Positions 42,201 to 51,252 of a DNA stretch of 64,000 nt are shown one piece after another. How positions within the stretch are numbered: position 1 is the first letter of the stretch; the number at the start of each line of letters is the position of its first letter. This DNA comes from Avimicrobium caecorum (GTDB taxonomy: Bacteria > Bacillota > Clostridia > Oscillospirales > Ruminococcaceae): contig CAJFNJ010000021.1 of NCBI GenBank assembly GCA_904394705.1, forward strand, positions 1 through 64,000, written 5' to 3'. Below the pieces are notes generated by a model. The model worked only from the letters and a program-made list of their open reading frames with translations. It did not search any database and was not told the DNA's origin. The translations under genes were made by a program, and so were the position numbers.

Positions 42201-43112
42201 TTATAAATGGATGGGCGAATCCTTCTCGTCCCGGAGTTCCTCTTCGATGAGGCGTTTGGCTGCCAGCGGCATGGGGAACTGGGTGGGCGTGATCAGGCAC
42301 ATGCTGCGGCGGGCAATGGGATCAGCCAGCTGCAGTTTGAAGAGCTGTCCCCGGTCCAGATAGGGCTGGGCGAAATCCTGGGTCACATAGCCGATTCCCA
42401 GTCCGCGCAGGGCAAACTGCACGATGAGGTCACTGGTGGCAAGCTCAAATTCCGGCTGTACCACACACCCCTCCTGGACGAACAGATTGTCGATATAGCG
42501 GCGGCTGCTGGTTTTCTTCTCCAGCATGGTCAGCGGGTATTTGGCAAGCTCCGCCAGGGAAAGGGTCTTGCCCTTGAGCCCGATGAACTTGATTCCGGCA
42601 ACAAAGCAGTCCTGGATCTTCCGCACCGGTGTGACGGTCATCCATTTGTCGCTGATGACCGGCGTGGTGACGATTCCAAAGTCGATTTCCCCGGCACGCA
42701 GCGCCTTGACTGTTTCAGGGGTCGGGCCATTGGTGACCCGGATCTTCACATTGGGATACTTGGAATGGAAGCTCTCCAGATAGGGGAGCAGATAGTACTG
42801 CAGGGTCATATCGCTGGCGCCGATGCGGATCTCACCGGCCTGCAGCGCATGAATATCCCGGAACATATTCTCAGCCCGCAGGAAATAATCATAGCCCTGG
42901 CTGATCAGGTTATAGAGCGCTTCCCCCTCGGGGGTCAGCCGGACTCCCTTGGAAGTACGGTTGAACAGCCGGGCATCCAGCTCCGTTTCCAGATGCTTGA
43001 TGGCTTGGCTCACCGCCGGCTGGGAGATAAACAAACTGTTGGCTGCGGCTGAAATACTCCCCAGCTTTGCCACATTGTAAAATACCTTGTAGTATTCCAG
43101 ACTGATGTTCAA
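42201..43112 (-). CDS. LysR-family regulator
   Basis: 303 aa from the TTG at 43112, chosen because GGGAGGGAG sits 9-10 bp upstream and it gives the usual start (LEYYKVFYNVAKLGSISAAANSLFISQPAVSQAIKHLE). The frame is open 58 codons further but that part overlaps the divergent gene. The effector domain has EIRIGASDMTLQYYLLPYLESFHSKYPNVKIRV and FALRGLGIGYVTQDFA. It is divergent from mnmL, but may instead regulate the adjacent small membrane-protein gene. Confidence 0.92.
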   Translation of the reverse strand: MNISLEYYKVFYNVAKLGSISAAANSLFISQPAVSQAIKHLETELDARLFNRTSKGVRLTPEGEALYNLISQGYDYFLRAENMFRDIHALQAGEIRIGASDMTLQYYLLPYLESFHSKYPNVKIRVTNGPTPETVKALRAGEIDFGIVTTPVISDKWMTVTPVRKIQDCFVAGIKFIGLKGKTLSLAELAKYPLTMLEKKTSSRRYIDNLFVQEGCVVQPEFELATSDLIVQFALRGLGIGYVTQDFAQPYLDRGQLFKLQLADPIARRSMCLITPTQFPMPLAAKRLIEEELRDEKDSPIHL

Positions 43113-43255
43113 CGGTTTTCTCCCTCCCAGGACAGATTCGGTCACTTTTATCATATCCTTTCGCTGCCGGAAAATCAACTGTCTGACCCTGGAGGGATTG
43201 TAATTTTTTCGTGAACCGTGTATCATTTTATCCGAATGGGAAAGGGGACGAAGCG

Positions 43256-44200
43256 ATGCAGAATCCGTTTGAATACAGCGATACAAACAAGCGTTACCAC
43301 ACGCTGGAATATGAGAACCGCCGCCGGTACGGGGGACGGGTGGTGAAAGTCCCGCTGGATGCGGGGTTCACCTGCCCGAATATCGATGGATGCCGGGGAC
43401 GGGGCGGATGCACCTACTGTTCCTCCCGGGGCAGCGGCGAGCATGCCGGTCTGCCCGGCACACCCCTGATGGAGCAGTTCCGGGCGGGGATCGAAGCCAG
43501 CCGGAGCAAGTGGCCTGAGGCACGGTATATCCCGTATTTCCAGGCGCACACCAACACCTATGCGCCGGTGGAGGTACTCCGGGAGAAGTTCGAGCCGTTT
43601 ATCGGACTGCTTGGCACAGTGGGACTGAGCATCGCCACCCGTGCGGACTGTCTGCCGCCGGAGGTGCTGGACTATCTGGAGGAGATTGCCCGCCGCACCG
43701 ACCTCACGGTGGAGCTGGGGCTCCAGTCTGCCTTTGACAGCACCGGGGAGCGGATCAACCGCTGTCACAGCTATGCGGAATTTACCGCAGCGGTCACCGA
43801 GCTGAAGAAGCGGGGCATCCGGGTGTGCGTCCATCTCATCGATGGACTCCCCGGGGAGGATCGTGCCATGATGCTGGAAACGGTGCGCCGGGTGGCGGAG
43901 CTGCCGGTGGACGCCGTCAAACTGCACCTGCTCTATATTATAAAAGGGACGGTCATGGGACAGGAGTACCTGGAGGGCAAGGTGCGGGAGCTTTCGATGG
44001 AGGAATATGTGGGTATTGTCTGTGATCAGCTGGAACTGCTGCCGCCGGAAGTGGTGATCGAACGGATCACCGGGGACGGCGAGGAGGCAACACTGCTGGC
44101 GCCGCTCTGGAGCCTGAAAAAGCGCCGGGTGATGAATGCCATTGATAAGGAGATGGCCCGCCGGAACAGCTGGCAGGGCAAAGGGAGGGAAACCAAATGA
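43256..44200 (+). CDS. mnmL: Radical SAM protein of the TIGR01212/YtqA (MnmL) family
   Basis: 314 aa. Typical start YHTLEYENRRRYGGRVVKVPLDAGFTCPNIDG, then the iron-sulfur motif ending in GGCTYC. Other conserved segments are YFQAHTNTYAPVE, ATRADCLPPEVLDYL, ELGLQSAFD and VHLIDGLPGEDRAMM. Bacillus YtqA (MnmL) and YtqB (MnmM) act in a pathway completing the mnm5s2U34 wobble modification of tRNA. The following methyltransferase overlaps by 4 bp, so the pair is translationally coupled. Confidence 0.9.
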   Translation: MQNPFEYSDTNKRYHTLEYENRRRYGGRVVKVPLDAGFTCPNIDGCRGRGGCTYCSSRGSGEHAGLPGTPLMEQFRAGIEASRSKWPEARYIPYFQAHTNTYAPVEVLREKFEPFIGLLGTVGLSIATRADCLPPEVLDYLEEIARRTDLTVELGLQSAFDSTGERINRCHSYAEFTAAVTELKKRGIRVCVHLIDGLPGEDRAMMLETVRRVAELPVDAVKLHLLYIIKGTVMGQEYLEGKVRELSMEEYVGIVCDQLELLPPEVVIERITGDGEEATLLAPLWSLKKRRVMNAIDKEMARRNSWQGKGRETK

Positions 44201-44754
44201 AAACACGCTCGATTACCGAGGTTGCCAAGAGCTTTCTGAATGAGGAGATCCCGAAGGATGGGATCATCTGCGATTTTACCATGGGCGGCGGTCACGACAC
44301 CCTGTATCTTTCGGATCTGGTGCCGGAGGGGAAGGTCTATGCCTTCGATATCCAGCCTCTGGCGCTGGAACGCACCCGGAAGCGTCTGGAGGAGGCAGGC
44401 GGACGCCCCAATGTCCAGCTGATCCTGGACAGCCATGAGAACTTCGACCGGTATGTCCCGGGGGAGTTTGATGCAGGCATGTTCAATCTGGGCTACCTGC
44501 CCACTTCCGACCATGTGGTCACCACCAAGGCGGAAACCACCATGGCAGCGGTATCCAAGGCGCTGGAGCGGGTCAAAGTCGGCGGAACGGTTGTGGTTGT
44601 CGTCTACCCCGGACATCCCGAGGGCAAGCGGGAGGGCGAACTGCTGCTGGAATTCGCATCGTCGCTCAGTGACCGGAAATACGACGCCACCTATTACCGC
44701 CTGGTCAATATCCCGGATTGTCCGTTTATCCTTGCGTTCCAGAAGCGTCAGTGA
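44197..44754 (+). CDS. mnmM: tRNA wobble-uridine methyltransferase MnmM (YtqB-like)
   Basis: 185 aa class I SAM-dependent methyltransferase. SAM-binding motif I is CDFTMGGGHDTLYLSDLV, followed by VYAFDIQPLALERTRKRL. The substrate-side segment is FNLGYLPTSDH, with GGTVVVVVYPGHPEGKREGE after it. These are YtqB/MnmM features. MnmM methylates nm5(s2)U to mnm5(s2)U at tRNA position 34. The overlap with the mnmL-like gene supports the assignment. Confidence 0.9.
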   Translation: MKTRSITEVAKSFLNEEIPKDGIICDFTMGGGHDTLYLSDLVPEGKVYAFDIQPLALERTRKRLEEAGGRPNVQLILDSHENFDRYVPGEFDAGMFNLGYLPTSDHVVTTKAETTMAAVSKALERVKVGGTVVVVVYPGHPEGKREGELLLEFASSLSDRKYDATYYRLVNIPDCPFILAFQKRQ

Positions 44755-44782
44755 CCCAAGGGGGAGAATTACCGTTTTTTCC

Positions 44783-44811
44783 TTGACATGGAAATCAATG
44801 GGCTGTATTAT
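44783..44811 (+). promoter_or_regulatory. Promoter of the gntR-ABC operon
   Basis: TTGACA (44783-44788) and TATTAT (44806-44811) with a 17-bp spacer. Confidence 0.8.
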
Positions 44812-44832
44812 TGTATTGAACGATTGATACAA
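44811..44832. promoter_or_regulatory. Candidate GntR/YtrA operator
   Basis: TTGTAT (44811-44816) and ATACAA (44827-44832) form an inverted repeat with a 10-bp spacer. It starts on the last base of the -10 element, so a bound regulator would block transcription. Confidence 0.65.
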
Positions 44833-44855
44833 GTGAAGCCGAAAGGAGGGAGGCT

Positions 44856-45233
44856 GTGAACTGGACTTTTACCAATGACCGGCCGATATATCTTCAGCTG
44901 ACCGAGCGGCTCGAGCGTGAGATCGCCTCGGGGACACTGGCCCCGGGCAGCTGGGTGCCGCCGGTGCGGGAACTGGCGGGAAAACTGGGGATCAGCCCCA
45001 ATACAGTGCAGCGGGCCATGTATGAGATGGAACGCAGCGGACTGATTGTATCCAGAGGTACCGAAGGCAAGACGATCACCGAGGATACAGCCCGGATCGA
45101 AAGTATCCGGCAGGATCTGGCCCGGCAGACACTGGAAGCCTTCTACCGGGAGATGGGCCGGCTGGGCTACACAAGGGAAGAAAGCCTCCGGCTGGCAGAG
45201 GAGTACAGTCTGCCGGCAAGCGGAAAGGAGTGA
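44856..45233 (+). CDS. GntR-family (YtrA-type) repressor
   Basis: 125 aa. The winged helix is PIYLQLTERLEREIASGTLAPGSWVPPVRELAGKLGISPNTVQRAMYEMERSGLIVS, followed by a short helical dimerisation tail. This short form is the YtrA subfamily, which controls neighbouring ABC transporters that respond to envelope stress or antibiotics. GAGG lies before the GTG start. It leads the operon and has a palindrome at its promoter. Confidence 0.93.
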   Translation: MNWTFTNDRPIYLQLTERLEREIASGTLAPGSWVPPVRELAGKLGISPNTVQRAMYEMERSGLIVSRGTEGKTITEDTARIESIRQDLARQTLEAFYREMGRLGYTREESLRLAEEYSLPASGKE

Positions 45234-45238
45234 GGATT

Positions 45239-45940
45239 ATGCAGAATATCATCCTGCAGTGCAGGGATCTCAGTAAGAGTTACGGCGGAAAAATGGCGCT
45301 GGACCATGTGAACCTGGAGGTATTTTCCGGGCGGATCGTAGGACTCCTGGGACCCAATGGCAGCGGCAAGACCACCCTCATCAAACTGGCGAACGGACTG
45401 CTGGCGCCCACTTCCGGAGAAATCCGGATCAACGGGTACCGTCCGGGGATCGAAACCAAACGGATTGTATCCTATCTGCCGGATAAGGAGTATCTCAACA
45501 ACTGGATGCGGGTCGGGGACCTGGTGGAGTTCTTCAGCGAGTTTTACAGCGATTTCCGGGAGCAGCGAGCGCTGGAAATGCTTACCCATCTGAATATCTC
45601 CACAGGCGACAAACTGAAAAACCTCTCCAAGGGCAACAAGGAAAAGGTACAGCTGATCCTGGTAATGAGCCGGGAGGCGAAGCTGTATCTGCTGGATGAG
45701 CCCATCGGAGGGGTGGACCCGGCAGCACGGGAATATATCCTGCGCACCATCATCGGCAACTACAATCCCGATGCCGCTGTGCTGATCTCCACCCATCTGA
45801 TCGCTGATGTGGAACCGGTGCTGGATGATGTTATTTTCATCGACCGGGGTCATATCGCCCTGACCGCTTCGGTGGATTACATCCGGGAAGAGAAGGGCAA
45901 GAGCGTGGACGCATTGTTCCGGGAGGTGTTCCGATGCTGA
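45239..45940 (+). CDS. ABC transporter ATP-binding protein
   Basis: 233 aa. Walker A is GLLGPNGSGKTTL, the Q-loop region is SYLPDKEYL, and the signature is a relaxed LSKGNKEKVQLIL. Walker B is LYLLDEPIGGVDPAAREY and the H-loop is ISTHLI. The LSKGN signature is typical of YtrB/BcrA-like importers-exporters. The ATG at 45239 is preceded by GGAGTGAGG. It overlaps the permease gene by 7 bp. Confidence 0.93.
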   Translation: MQNIILQCRDLSKSYGGKMALDHVNLEVFSGRIVGLLGPNGSGKTTLIKLANGLLAPTSGEIRINGYRPGIETKRIVSYLPDKEYLNNWMRVGDLVEFFSEFYSDFREQRALEMLTHLNISTGDKLKNLSKGNKEKVQLILVMSREAKLYLLDEPIGGVDPAAREYILRTIIGNYNPDAAVLISTHLIADVEPVLDDVIFIDRGHIALTASVDYIREEKGKSVDALFREVFRC

Positions 45941-46725
45941 TCAAACTGCTGAAATATGAGTTCCGGGCGGCGTTCCGGGAACTGATTACCCTGTATATCG
46001 CGCTGCTGGGCATTGCCTCTCTGCTGCGCCCATTCTATCTCTACAATCTCTCTGGCTCACTGACAGGAATCACCGTCTTTGTCTATGCCGCGCTGATCGT
46101 CGCTGTAATGGTCATGTCCTGCATTACCATTATCCAGCGCTTTTCCAAGACCATGCTGGGCCCGGAGGGGTACCTGATGCATACCCTGCCGGTATCCACA
46201 ACTGTACATATCTTCTCCAAGCTGATCACCGCCATGGTGATTGTGGTGGCAGGCTTCCTGGTGGGTACCATTTCCATGCTGATCATCGCAGCGGATTCCT
46301 CTTTCTTCCTGCTGCTCCGCTCGTTCTGGGAGGAGTTCATTCTCTTCCTCTATGATCTGTTCGGACAGAATGGTCTGATCGTGGGACTGGAGCTGATTCT
46401 GCTGTCCCTGTCCAAATCCGCATGCGGAATCCTGATGGTCTACACCGCGGCCTGCATCGGACACCTGTTCTACCGGGGAAGAGCTGTGATCGCTGTGTTC
46501 TCCTATGTTGTGATGACAGCTGTGCTCGGCGAGGTCACCGAGTTTGTCAATGACCTGCTCCGCACAGCCATTGCCACCGCACAGACGGCGTTCCTGCCTG
46601 GTCTGGGCACCGCCACTTACTCCGGCGATGAGCTGCTTCCTCAGCTGCTGACTTCACTGCTGCTCTGCGTCGGACTGTTCTATGCTGTGCGCTACATTCT
46701 GGAAAACCGCCTGAACCTGGAATAA
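45934..46725 (+). CDS. ABC transporter permease
   Basis: 263 aa with six likely membrane segments (IALLGIASLLRPFYL, VFVYAALIVAVMVMSCITI, AMVIVVAGFLVGTISML, LIVGLELILLSLSKSACGIL, YVVMTAVLGEVTEF, LLLCVGLFYAVRYIL). The start MLIKLLKYEFRAAFRELI is common in ABC-2 type permeases. It works with the ATPase upstream. No substrate clue beyond the YtrA-type regulator. Confidence 0.9.
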   Translation: MLIKLLKYEFRAAFRELITLYIALLGIASLLRPFYLYNLSGSLTGITVFVYAALIVAVMVMSCITIIQRFSKTMLGPEGYLMHTLPVSTTVHIFSKLITAMVIVVAGFLVGTISMLIIAADSSFFLLLRSFWEEFILFLYDLFGQNGLIVGLELILLSLSKSACGILMVYTAACIGHLFYRGRAVIAVFSYVVMTAVLGEVTEFVNDLLRTAIATAQTAFLPGLGTATYSGDELLPQLLTSLLLCVGLFYAVRYILENRLNLE

Positions 46726-46761
46726 ACCCGCAGGTGAGAAGAAACTCCCAAGAAACAAAAC

Positions 46762-46792
46762 AAGGCATCCGCCGGACAGCGGGTGCCTTTTT
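46762..46792 (+). terminator. Terminator of the gntR-ABC operon
   Basis: AAGGCATCCGC / GCGGGTGCC stem with one mismatch, then TTTTT. Confidence 0.8.
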
Positions 46793-46795
46793 GAT

Positions 46796-47084
46796 TGCCT
46801 GGTTTTTCTGCCTGCTCCCGGAGGGGCAGCCTGCTTGGACTTTGAATGCTGCGATGGACTGCCGCCTGTGGGAAGCTCCGGCTTTGCGGCGCAGCGAGCG
46901 ATGACCGCATGGGGGAGGAAAGTCCGCAGAGGGCACCGGCAGCAGGGAGGTTAGCCCAGGGGCAATCCCGGTTGCGGCACTGCAGTTCGGGCGGGAGGAA
47001 GAGCAGCCCGGGGTCAGTTCCGAAGGGGGTGCTTTGGCCTGGGCAGGAGGAGCGTCCGCCGGGACAGGGGATAGAAAGGCAAAC
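46796..47084. other. GC-rich non-coding block, possible structured RNA or remnant
   Basis: About 290 bp that resemble no protein in either strand. It is purine- and G-rich on the plus strand. It contains the 12-mer GAGGAAAGTCCG (46915-46926), which is the conserved region I signature of bacterial RNase P RNA, but the other RNase P conserved regions are not found. Short complementary stretches suggest folding. It lies between two terminators. It may be an RNA gene remnant or chance. Confidence 0.35.
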
Positions 47085-47114
47085 AAAAAGGACACACCGA
47101 AGTGTGTCCTTTTG
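47085..47114. terminator. Bidirectional terminator
   Basis: AAAAGGACACAC-CGAA-GTGTGTCCTTTT: perfect 12-bp stem with a tetraloop. On the minus strand it ends the permease gene. Confidence 0.9.
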
Positions 47115-47167
47115 CGTCTACATGAGGTACATGCGCACCTTTTCAGGAAACCATAATCGATCGAATA

Positions 47168-48334
47168 TCAGGTGAACTCGTAGGAAACGGTCGGGCGAAC
47201 ACCCTGCTTGTAGCGGATACCGGAGTAAACAACCGCGATAACAAGGAACAGAGCGTTGAAGACGAGCAGCATCGGATTCGAGCGGATCGAGTTGATCATG
47301 AACGAAGCCTGGATCAGGATAACGATTCTGGTTACCCACATGAGGGCCTTCAGAACGCCAGTGGGAACGAGGAAGTTCGACTTGGCCCACTGTTCGGGGA
47401 ACATGTCAGGCAGCTTGCAGGCAGCGGTAGCCAGGATGAAGTTGTTGACATAACCAAGGATCTGAACCATCGACGAAATCTGGCTGATTTCCAGGTTGAG
47501 CAGGATCGGGATAATTGCAACGAAGTACAGAGCGATCAGGATCTTGTAAGGGGTCTTGTACTTGGAGAGCTGAGCGAAGCTCTTGGGCAGCCAGCCGTCC
47601 TCGCAGATCTGCATCAGCGGCTTGGGAGCCGAGAGCATCTGGGAGTTCAGGGTAGTGGCCAGAGCGAACATCGCGCTGCAGACGATGAAGAAGATGTATA
47701 CAGGGCCGGGCAGAACGATGTTGGCAACCAGGGTCAGAGGCTGGTTAGCAACTTCAGGAACAGGCAGAACACCGGAAGCTACGGTAGCAACCAGGCCGTA
47801 CAGAAGAGCAACGCCGCAGGTGGAAACTACGATAACAAAGGGAATATCCTTTGTGGGATTCTTACACTCAGCCGAGGAGTCCAGAATAACAGTTGCACCG
47901 CCGGTAGCGAAGCCCAGGTAAGCAACTGCGGTCAGGAAGCCGCCGATACCATCGGACAGGAACATGCCGTCCGCATTGCTGAAGTAGTTGCCGAGGTCCA
48001 CATAGGGGAAGCCGAATACGGCGAATACTACCAGAGCAGCGATCAGGGCGATAACCAGCAGGTTCTGAACCTTGGCAGCCAGGTCAACGCCGAAGAAGGC
48101 CAGGCCGATGAAGAAGGTTGCAACGCCCAGGGCGACAGCCTTTTCAGGAGCACCGGGAACCAGTGCGATGAAGTACTGTGCGAAAGAGAGCAAGTACATA
48201 GCCAGGGTTATCTTGGTGACGATGTAGATGATGCCGTAGTAACCGGACCAGCGTTCACCAACGGGGATACTGAATTGAGTATACAGGCCGCCTCTCATTC
48301 GGATACAGCTGGAGATGAAGATTTTGAACAACAC
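47168..48334 (-). pseudogene. Amino-acid permease missing its N-terminus
   Basis: The reading frame encodes most of an APC-superfamily permease: RMRGGLYTQFSIPVGERWSGYYG, YLGFATGGATVILDSSAECKNPTKDIPFVI, and SQMLSAPKPLMQICEDGWLPKSFAQLSKYKTPYKILI. Homology begins in the middle of what should be TM3; TM1, TM2 and the substrate-binding GxG loop of TM1 are absent. The first ten codons (48305-48334) belong to an AT-rich patch and do not look like permease. Codon bias of the remainder is still that of a highly expressed gene, so loss is probably recent. No frameshift is visible in the remaining part. Confidence 0.82.
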
Positions 48335-48760
48335 ACACTGAAGAAATAGTTTGTAGAAATAGTATAAAATCTTTCAATGATAGAGGAATCTGTTATGTTT
48401 ATTATGGAATTCTTCTTAAAATATGTCCAGTATCTTATTATAATAGACTTATAGGTTTTGCCTATGATTGTAAATCTGATGATAAACCAGAAGGTGGATT
48501 TATACAATATAATCAATTGCGTTATGCAGTGAAAATCAGCGAGACCCATAGCTTTTCCCAGGCGGCAAAAGAGCTGTTTATCACGCAGCCATCGCTTTCT
48601 CAGCAGATTATCAAGCTGGAAAAAGAGCTTGGAGTGCGGTTGTTTGAGCGGAATAGCAATACGGTAATTTTAACAAAAGCGGGCGAAAATTTTATCAAAG
48701 ATGCTAAACAGGCAATTTTGAGTTTTGAACAAATTAAATCGGACATGGAATGTTCTCGAT
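48300..48760. other. AT-rich patch replacing the ends of two divergent genes
   Basis: Base composition changes sharply: this segment is visibly AT-rich, while sequence on both sides is GC-rich. Its left edge coincides with loss of permease homology. Its right edge coincides with the change from intact to frameshifted LysR sequence. From 48335 to about 48500 there is no gene, only AT-rich DNA. No terminal repeats or transposase remnants were seen. Confidence 0.6.
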
Positions 48761-49332
48761 ATGCCGGGAAGGAGCGTCTGCGCATCGCTATACGATCCAC
48801 GATATTTCTGTACTCCAGTCCTCGAAAATCGCCTTATCCCTGTCCTATCAGGACAGTGTGGAGCTTCGTCGGATGCTTCTATCCGGGGAACTGGACGGCG
48901 CGTTTTTGCTTCCTGGGCACACCGAAGGCATCGCCGGATTTGAGCGATGGGATTTCCGTATCATATTCATGCATCGATTTTTCCGGAGAATCCGCTCGGT
49001 CAGAGTTCTACTTTCAGCCTGCGGGATTTTTCCGTCAGCAGCCGCTGCTCACCGGTACGGATAAACAGGCGTTTTCCACTGTTGTGCATCTCATCAGCCA
49101 GGTGGATATGCAGGTGGAGCTGTATCTGCCCCAGGAGGGGGAGGACCCTATGGACGACCGCAGCGTAGCCTTTGTACTGGAGGGAGGACATGTCCCGGAG
49201 CAGTACCGGAACTGCGAGATCATGCCCATGGCGCTGTTTGACCTGTATGGCATCAGTTTTCTGGTGCACCGGCAGTATCAGGAGAACGATCTGATCCAGG
49301 CGATGGTCCGGCATTTTACCGGAAAGGACTGA
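48505..49332 (+). pseudogene. Frameshifted LysR-family regulator
   Basis: The N-terminal HTH is intact: QLRYAVKISETHSFSQAAKELFITQPSLSQQIIKLEKELGVRLFERN. The expected start, after GGTGG near 48495, reads ATA instead of ATG; TTG at 48517 is the next option but cuts the first residues. The effector domain is broken into three frames. LRIAIRS is in frame 1, then SVELRRMLLSGELDGAFLLPGHTEGIAGFERWDF is in another frame (about 48800-48960). HASIFPENPLGQSSTFSLRDF is in a third (about 48965-49030). Frame 1 then resumes at RQQPLLTGTDKQAFSTVVHLISQ. At least three indels make it non-functional, although frame 1 stays open by chance. Confidence 0.85.
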
Positions 49333-49340
49333 TCAGCCCT

Positions 49341-49368
49341 TTTCAACCCGGAGCTTTTACATTATAAT
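49341..49368 (+). promoter_or_regulatory. Promoter of uvrC
   Basis: TTTCAA (49341-49346) and TATAAT (49363-49368), 16-bp spacer. The -10 sits within the near-palindrome TTTACAT-TATAAT-ATGTAAA. Confidence 0.6.
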
Positions 49369-49407
49369 ATGTAAAGACAAATCTGAAATCAGGGGGTGTT
49401 GATCCCA

Positions 49408-51252
49408 TTGGACGCACAGATTCTGAAATCACTCAAGGAAAAAGTTCATAAGCTCCCCATGCAGCCGGGAGTTTATATTATGAAGGATAAAAACAATACC
49501 GTCATCTATGTGGGCAAGGCCAAGAAGCTCAAGAACCGGGTATCCAGCTATTTCCGGGCCATCGACCATCATCTGCCCAAGGTCTACAAGATGGTGCAGA
49601 ATGTGGTGGATTTTGACTACATCGTCACCGACAGCGAATTTGAAGCGCTGGTGCTGGAGTGCAGCCTGATCAAGCTGCACAACCCCAAGTACAATATCCT
49701 GCTCAAGGACGATAAGGGATACAGCTATATCAAGATCACCAATGAGCCCTTCCCGCGTATTGTGTCGGACAAGAACCACCTGGACGACGGCAGTGAGTAC
49801 ATCGGGCCGTATATGTCCGGCTTTGTGGTGAACCAGACAGTGGACGAGGTGAACAAGGTGTTCCAGCTGCCCACCTGCAGCCGGAAGTTCCCGGCGGAGT
49901 TCGGCAAGGGACGCCCCTGTCTGAATTACCATATGAAGCTCTGTATGGGGCTCTGTCAGGGGAAGGTCACCCAGAATGAGTATGCGGAGATCATCGCCCA
50001 GGCCAAGAACTACATCCACAACGGCGGCGACCTCACTGAAGAGCTGACCCGCAAAATGGAGGAGTGCGCTGAAAAGCTGGAATTTGAGAAGGCAGCCCGG
50101 TACCGGGACCGGATCATGGCCATCCGCAAGATCGGCGACAAGCAGAAGGTGATCTTCTCCAAGGTGGAAAACCAGGATGTGCTGGGCTTTGTGGCCACCG
50201 ATAACAACTCGGTCTGCTCGATGTTGATCTTCCGGGGCGGACGGCTGGTGGACAAGCAGGACTATCTGCTGGGCGAGCCGGGTGCGCTGGACGAGATGCG
50301 CCGGGAGTTCATCGCCCAGTACTACACCACGCCGGACCGCATTCCGCCGCTGGTGACAGTGGATGGGGAAGTGGCGGACCAGGAGCTGCTGGCAGGACTG
50401 CTCAGTGACCGTCTGGGCCGCAAGGTGACCATTCACATTCCACAGCGCGGCGAACAGGCCCGGCTGGTGGAGATGGCGCTGAAGAACTGTGCCCAGACTC
50501 TCTCCCACGAAACAGACAAGACCGGGCGGGAGATTGCGGCGCTGGATGAGCTGGCAAAGACCCTGGGCATGGAGACGCCGCCCTCCTATATTGAGGCATA
50601 CGATATTTCCAACTTCGGAGCGGCGACCAAGGTAGCAGGCATGGTGGTGTTTGAAAACGGTAAGCCGCTGCGGTCCGCCTACAAGAAGTTCACCATCAAG
50701 ACGGTGGAGGGCACCGATGACTACGCCTCCATGCAGGAGGTGATCGGACGGCGTCTGGCACGGTATGAGCAGGAGAAGGACACCGGACGCGGATTCGGGC
50801 GGCTGCCTGACCTGATCCTGCTGGACGGCGGACAGGGGCATCTGAATGCGGTACAGCCCATTCTGGAGGCGTTCGGGCTCAAGATCCCCATGTATGGCAT
50901 GGTCAAGGATGACCGCCACCGTACCCGGGCCATTGCCAGTGACGGCGGCGAGATCTCCATTTCCGCCCATAAGCGGGCTTTCAATCTGGTGACCGCCATT
51001 CAGGATGAAGTCCACCGGTTTTCCATCACCTATTCCCGGTCCAAGCACCGCAAGAGCGGTCTGGAATCGGTTCTCACCGGAATCCCCGGCATCGGCAAAA
51101 CCCGTGCGGCGGCGCTGTACCGGCATTTCAAGACAGTGAAGGCCATCTCTGCCGCCAGCGAGGAGGATCTGCTGGCAGCTCCGGGTATGACCCGTCCCGC
51201 CGCGGAAGCGGTGTACGGGTATTTCCATCCGGCGGAAAGTACTCCGGAGTGA
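49408..51252 (+). CDS. uvrC: Excinuclease ABC subunit C
   Basis: About 614 aa. The TTG at 49408 has AGGGGGTG 9 bp upstream; the GTG at 49396 overlaps that site and is less likely. The GIY-YIG nuclease is PGVYIMKDKNNTVIYVGKAKKLKNRVSSYF. The UVR motif is ELTRKMEECAEKLEFEKAARYRDRI. The RNase H-like endonuclease domain has EAYDISNFGA and LILLDGGQGHLNAV. The terminal helix-hairpin-helix is GIPGIGKTRAAALYRHF. It makes both incisions in nucleotide-excision repair. The genes uvrC, rsmD and coaD follow in one direction. Confidence 0.96.
   Translation: MDAQILKSLKEKVHKLPMQPGVYIMKDKNNTVIYVGKAKKLKNRVSSYFRAIDHHLPKVYKMVQNVVDFDYIVTDSEFEALVLECSLIKLHNPKYNILLKDDKGYSYIKITNEPFPRIVSDKNHLDDGSEYIGPYMSGFVVNQTVDEVNKVFQLPTCSRKFPAEFGKGRPCLNYHMKLCMGLCQGKVTQNEYAEIIAQAKNYIHNGGDLTEELTRKMEECAEKLEFEKAARYRDRIMAIRKIGDKQKVIFSKVENQDVLGFVATDNNSVCSMLIFRGGRLVDKQDYLLGEPGALDEMRREFIAQYYTTPDRIPPLVTVDGEVADQELLAGLLSDRLGRKVTIHIPQRGEQARLVEMALKNCAQTLSHETDKTGREIAALDELAKTLGMETPPSYIEAYDISNFGAATKVAGMVVFENGKPLRSAYKKFTIKTVEGTDDYASMQEVIGRRLARYEQEKDTGRGFGRLPDLILLDGGQGHLNAVQPILEAFGLKIPMYGMVKDDRHRTRAIASDGGEISISAHKRAFNLVTAIQDEVHRFSITYSRSKHRKSGLESVLTGIPGIGKTRAAALYRHFKTVKAISAASEEDLLAAPGMTRPAAEAVYGYFHPAESTPE

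Noticed and set aside
46796..47084. RNase P RNA gene, or signal recognition particle RNA
   Set aside because: Only the 12-mer GAGGAAAGTCCG and a loose GGTCAG...CCGAAGG stretch match. The remaining conserved regions of either RNA are absent and the block is too short for RNase P. Kept only as an unexplained block.
48517..49332. Intact 271-residue LysR protein
   Set aside because: The frame is open throughout, but the central third reads nonsense while conserved effector-domain sequence appears in the other two frames.
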